DNA of 64,000 bases. Origin: Streptomyces lacrimifluminis. GTDB taxonomy: Bacteria; Actinomycetota; Actinomycetes; Streptomycetales; Streptomycetaceae. Both the position numbers and the translations under genes were made by a program. The DNA is taken from the NCBI RefSeq assembly GCF_014646095.1, contig NZ_BMMU01000035.1:1-64000 (forward strand), read 5' to 3'. The notes beneath the pieces were generated by a model that was not told where the DNA came from, did no database searches, and saw only the letters and a list, made by a program, of their open reading frames with translations. Positions 61,896 through 64,000 of the stretch are shown piece by piece; position 1 is the first letter of the stretch, and the number at the start of each line of letters is the position of its first letter.

Positions 61896-62400
61896 CACCC
61901 GCAGCATCGAACCGGCGTCGGTGTCGCGGAAGTCGTGCAGGCCGTAGTCGTTGGCGACGGTGTAGCCCGCGATGTACTCGCCCGCCTCGGCAGGGGGCTC
62001 CGACACCCTGTGTCCGCTCGGCCCGGGCCTGGTCACCGACTGGGACTTCCACGGCAAGTACCTGCGCACGTACGTCAACGGCGAGGTCGTCCAGGACGGT
62101 TCGACGGATGAGATGGAGTGGGACATGCACTACCTCGTCGCCGACATCGCGCGCACCATCACTCTCCACCCCGGCGACGTGCTGCTCTCCGGTACCCCGG
62201 CCAACTCCCGCCCTGTCCAGCCCGGTGACATCGTCGAAGTCGAGGTCGAGGGCCTGGGGCGGCTCACCAACCACATCGTCACCGGCCCCACCTCGATCCG
62301 TACGGACGTCGAGCCCAGCCCACCGAATCGGAAGAGGTCCTGTCCACCGCGCTCGGCGGCGACTGGGAGTTCCGCGGTATCCGGCACCCCAAGCGCTGAT
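61896..62400 (+). pseudogene. Fumarylacetoacetate hydrolase-family gene with internal inversion
   Basis: The plus strand from about 61993 encodes GGSDTLCPLGPGLVTDWDFHGKYLRTYVNGEVVQDGSTDEMEWDMHYLVADIARTITLHPGDVLLSGTPANSRPVQPGD, the C-terminal part of an FAH-family protein. The piece that normally precedes it (EYIAGYTVANDYGLHDFRDTDAGSMLRV) is present just upstream but on the minus strand (about 61896-61988). A segment of about 97 bp is therefore inverted in place, with its right end exactly at the SMLRV/GSDTL junction. A further frame change near 62318 precedes the natural tail GGDWEFRGIRHPKR and the stop at 62400. The N-terminal half is absent. FAH enzymes cleave C-C bonds in aromatic catabolism. 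Confidence 0.8.
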
Positions 62401-62528
62401 GCCCACCGTAGGCGGAACCGCACCCGGCCTGCCGCGACGGCGCCCGGCGCGGTGCTTCACCTGTCCGTCCCGTGCGGCCGGGCAGGGGAGAGGCCGCCGT
62501 GCGTGTACGGGCCGGTAGGGTCGCACCC

Positions 62529-63164
62529 ATGACCGAAGCCACCGGGACCACTGAGGGCCGCAGGCCGCGCAAGCGGGTGAACTACGGGGAGGGCCGGGAG
62601 GCCCTGCTCAACGCGGCCGTGCGGGTGGTGGCCCGGGGCGGTCTGCGCAAGCTCACCTATCGCGCGGTGGCGGAGGAGGCAGGGGTCACCCACGGTCTTG
62701 TCGTCCACCACTTCGGCACCCGCGACGCGCTGATCGAGGAGGCGCTCGCCCACACCGTACGCTCCAGCCTGAGCGTCAGCGCGGTCGAGCCGGGGACCGG
62801 CAAGGTGTCCGACTTCTCGGCCGGAGTGTCCGAGATGGTCACGGCCGATCCGGACACCCAGGTCTTCCAGTACGAGCTGCTGCTCGAATCCCGGCGAAGG
62901 CCGGAGCTGCTGCCGCTGATCCGTGGGCTGTACGACGAGTACTTCGATGCCACCGAGCGCGAGCTGTCCCGGATACTCCCCGAGGGTGCGAACCGGGCGA
63001 TGACGCGGCTGGTCTTCGCCGCCCTCGACGGTCTCGTCCTGCACCAGCTCGTTCTGGGCGGCGGACCCGAGGTCACTGACGCGGCCATCGAGGAGCTCCG
63101 CTCCCTGCTGCGGTTGCTCGACGCCGACGCAGACGGCGAGAGTGCGGGCGACAGCGGCGCCTGA
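62529..63164 (+). CDS. TetR-family transcriptional regulator
   Basis: A 211-residue TetR-type protein. The helix-turn-helix lies at about residues 20-65 (GREALLNAAVRVVARGGLRKLTYRAVAEEAGVTHGLVVHHFGTRDALIEEAL), followed by a ligand domain with YELLLESRRRPELLPLIRGLYDEY. The ATG at 62529 is the family start. An amino acid permease gene follows 210 bp downstream with a palindrome before it, so control of that permease is likely. Bases 62401-62528 contain no gene. Confidence 0.92.
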   Translation: MTEATGTTEGRRPRKRVNYGEGREALLNAAVRVVARGGLRKLTYRAVAEEAGVTHGLVVHHFGTRDALIEEALAHTVRSSLSVSAVEPGTGKVSDFSAGVSEMVTADPDTQVFQYELLLESRRRPELLPLIRGLYDEYFDATERELSRILPEGANRAMTRLVFAALDGLVLHQLVLGGGPEVTDAAIEELRSLLRLLDADADGESAGDSGA

Positions 63165-63185
63165 CTCGCCGACCTGCCTTGTTGT

Positions 63186-63216
63186 GAGGCCCCGGACGCT
63201 TGGCGCCCGGGGCCTC
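63186..63216 (+). terminator. Terminator after the TetR gene
   Basis: A perfect 10-bp stem GAGGCCCCGG / CCGGGGCCTC with an 11-nt loop (63196-63206), 21 bases after the TetR stop. It separates the regulator from the permease transcript. Confidence 0.75.
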
Positions 63217-63326
63217 GTTCGGCTCGGATGTCACCTCGGCCACGGCCTCGTACAGACGATGCGGTGGCCTAAAAACACCACACAAACCCTTGTCATCTGG
63301 ATGGTTCCAGCCCACTACGAGGCAAC

Positions 63327-63344
63327 TCGTTTGGCTCGAAACGA
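63327..63344. promoter_or_regulatory. Candidate operator before the permease
   Basis: TCGTTT-GGCTCG-AAACGA is a perfect 6-bp inverted repeat with a 6-bp spacer, ending 30 bp before the permease GTG. It is a likely binding site for the TetR protein encoded upstream. Confidence 0.5.
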
Positions 63345-63374
63345 AATCTCTCCCCTTCCAGGCAGGTGATCCGC

Positions 63375-64000
63375 GTGGACAGTCAGACGGTCGAACCAAC
63401 ACAGACCGTGCAGAGCCCCTCCGCTGCAGGCCGGCTCAAATCCAACTCCCTCGGTGTTCTGGGAATCCTCTTCTTCGTTCTCTCCGCGCAGGCGCCGCTG
63501 ACCGGCATAGCCGGTGCCGTGCCCATCGCCGTCGCCATCGGCAACGGCGCGGGTGCGCCCGCCGCGTATGCCGCGGTCGGCGCCGTCATCCTGCTGTTCT
63601 CCGTCGGCTTCGTCGCCATGGGGCGACATGTCGTGGACGCCGGCGCCTTCTACACCTACATCGGCAAGGGGCTCGGCCGCCCCATCGGCTCCGGGAGCGC
63701 AGGAGTCGCGCTCTTCGCCTACTGTGCGGTCCAGGCCGCCATGTACGGCTTGTACGGCTTCATCGTCAGCGGCCTGGTCGAGCAGTACACGGGGCTGAGC
63801 GCACCGTGGTGGGTCTGGGTCCTGGTCACCATGGTGATCGTCCAGATCCTCGGTGCCGCCGGGATCGAGATGGGCGCCAAGATCCTCGGCGTCTTCGTCC
63901 TGGCCGAGTTCAGCATCCTGTTCGTCTTCGCCCTGGTGACCTTCTTCAAGGGCGGCGGTCCCGAGGGGCTGGGCTTCGCCCACAGCTTCTCGCCCCATGC
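63375..64000 (+). CDS. APC-family amino acid permease (cut by window end)
   Basis: The first 208 codons of a polytopic APC transporter. GRLKSNSLGVLGILFFVLSAQAPLTGIAG is TM1, followed by VPIAVAIGNGAGAPAAYAAVGAVILLFSVGFVAMGRHV and GAFYTYIGKGLGRPIGSGSAGVALFAYCAVQ. It starts at the GTG at 63375 and has no stop before the end of the window. It resembles the permease at 11327-12814 in its opening signatures. Probably regulated by the adjacent TetR protein; the substrate is unknown. Confidence 0.88.
   Translation, partial: MDSQTVEPTQTVQSPSAAGRLKSNSLGVLGILFFVLSAQAPLTGIAGAVPIAVAIGNGAGAPAAYAAVGAVILLFSVGFVAMGRHVVDAGAFYTYIGKGLGRPIGSGSAGVALFAYCAVQAAMYGLYGFIVSGLVEQYTGLSAPWWVWVLVTMVIVQILGAAGIEMGAKILGVFVLAEFSILFVFALVTFFKGGGPEGLGFAHSFSPH

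Noticed and set aside
60922..62526. A single 534-codon P450 gene
   Set aside because: Only the part below 61895 is P450-like; the upstream codons are antisense to the FAH fragment or inverted FAH sequence.
1..64000. CRISPR arrays, rRNA genes or an origin of replication
   Set aside because: No regularly spaced identical repeats of CRISPR size, no rRNA-like conserved blocks and no DnaA-box cluster were seen.

Overview
The window is high-GC actinobacterial DNA and almost certainly comes from a Streptomyces chromosome. The evidence is strong GC bias at third codon positions, a complete whiE-type spore pigment cluster, a class F sortase with a repeat-bearing surface protein, many secreted hydrolases with twin-arginine or Sec signals, and a remnant of a Streptomyces telomere terminal-protein (Tpg) gene. 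The Tpg remnant, the IS fragments and the large number of truncated genes suggest a chromosome arm or another region that has been rearranged.

Layout. 0-5 kb: a LacI regulator and two secreted esterases, one a PETase/cutinase-like polyester hydrolase fused to a discoidin domain. 5-10 kb: a carboxylate module made of a CitMHS transporter (frameshifted), a LysR regulator, a class III CoA-transferase and a CitE-like lyase, tied together by two matching LysR-type boxes. 10-11.1 kb: two 5'-truncated gene remnants (ricin-type lectin and GH6 cellulase) lying head to head. 11.3-16 kb: an APC permease, a YtcJ-like amidohydrolase, a TetR regulator with two identical operator sites, and an MBL-fold hydrolase. 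16.5-20.2 kb: a 983-residue kinase-aminotransferase fusion and its Lrp/AsnC neighbour. 20.8-23 kb: an SDR and two more truncated genes. 23.2-24.3 kb: a conserved hypothetical gene followed by two RNA elements that fold as tRNAs only if the 3' half precedes the 5' half, that is, as circularly permuted tRNA genes. I consider this the most important observation here. 24.8-28 kb: bioB-bioA-bioD.

28-38 kb: a LuxR-type regulator, a secreted lipase with 10-bp tandem repeats at its end, a methyltransferase, a toxin-antitoxin-like pair, a MacB-type ABC exporter, a surface protein and a sortase. 38-48 kb: a beta-helix protein, then the spore pigment cluster (O-methyltransferase, two cyclases, ACP, CLF, KS, cupin, SchA/CurD protein and a divergent hydroxylase). 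47.8-52.5 kb: a GNAT enzyme behind a tandem palindromic operator, two CNNM/CorC-type membrane proteins behind a possible leader peptide, an SGNH esterase and an SMI1/KNR4 protein. 52.6-62.4 kb: a decayed region with an IS3 fragment, a ferredoxin-reductase fragment, a frameshifted P450, a Tat-exported binding protein, the Tpg remnant, a frameshifted IS110 copy with its putative bridge-RNA region, and a truncated P450 abutting a fumarylacetoacetase gene that has suffered a small internal inversion. 62.5-64 kb: a TetR regulator and the start of an amino acid permease.

The recurring themes are small catabolic modules next to their own regulator and operator, and repeated breakpoints where two 5'-truncated genes meet head to head. 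Several single-base frameshifts lie in short homopolymer runs and could be sequencing errors, so those genes may be intact in reality.
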